From assembly GCA_021849995.1 (NCBI GenBank), contig JAJZSC010000271.1:1-5333 (forward strand): DNA of 5,333 bases. Direction: 5' to 3'. A program made the translations under genes and the position numbers. Below, one piece after another: positions 5,333 to 5,333 of this stretch. The stretch's first letter is position 1. Each line of letters begins with the position of its first letter. The stretch comes from Bacillota bacterium. GTDB taxonomy: Bacteria > Bacillota > Desulfitobacteriia > Desulfitobacteriales > Desulfitobacteriaceae. The notes below the pieces were generated by a model. That model did not search any database and had not been told where the DNA came from. It saw only the letters and a program-made list of their open reading frames with translations.

Positions 5333-5333
5333 T

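Overview
The window reads like an ordinary chromosomal segment of a low-to-mid GC Gram-positive bacterium, most likely a member of the Clostridia or a relative. The reasons are the AT-rich intergenic DNA, strong purine-rich ribosome sites (AGGAGG or GGGGAG type) before nearly every gene, intrinsic hairpin terminators, and the gene families present. The exact lineage cannot be fixed from sequence alone. I found no mobile element, CRISPR array, tRNA or rRNA, and no convincing new multi-gene system.

Layout from left to right: (1) the last 57 codons of a plus-strand FAD-dependent dehydrogenase (COG2509 type), followed by a plus-strand intrinsic terminator. (2) Converging on it, a minus-strand pair: an unrecognised 138-aa protein with a C-terminal cysteine cluster, then a 147-aa PPC/DUF296-domain protein. 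(3) Minus-strand glnS (glutaminyl-tRNA synthetase) with its own promoter and a clear downstream terminator. Its start is best placed 20 codons inside the longest reading frame. (4) A divergent plus-strand gene for a 57-aa hydrophilic protein. (5) A minus-strand SDR-family NAD(P)-dependent oxidoreductase, which ends 18 bp from the 57-aa gene in a convergent arrangement. (6) A 301-bp intergenic stretch holding a probable SDR promoter and a very long hairpin. (7) Minus-strand aroF (DAHP synthase, Thermotoga/KdsA-like class Ib, without the N-terminal regulatory domain). It overlaps the end of a further minus-strand reading frame that leaves the window.

The genes do not form one pathway. glnS charges tRNA-Gln, and aroF opens the shikimate pathway and probably belongs to an operon extending past the right edge. 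The SDR, PPC protein, COG2509 flavoprotein and two small proteins have unassigned substrates or roles. The points most worth a second look are the start-site evidence for glnS, the presence of GlnRS in a lineage where the indirect GatCAB route is common, the 19-bp hairpin after aroF, the DAHP synthase without its regulatory domain, and the two unrecognised small proteins.
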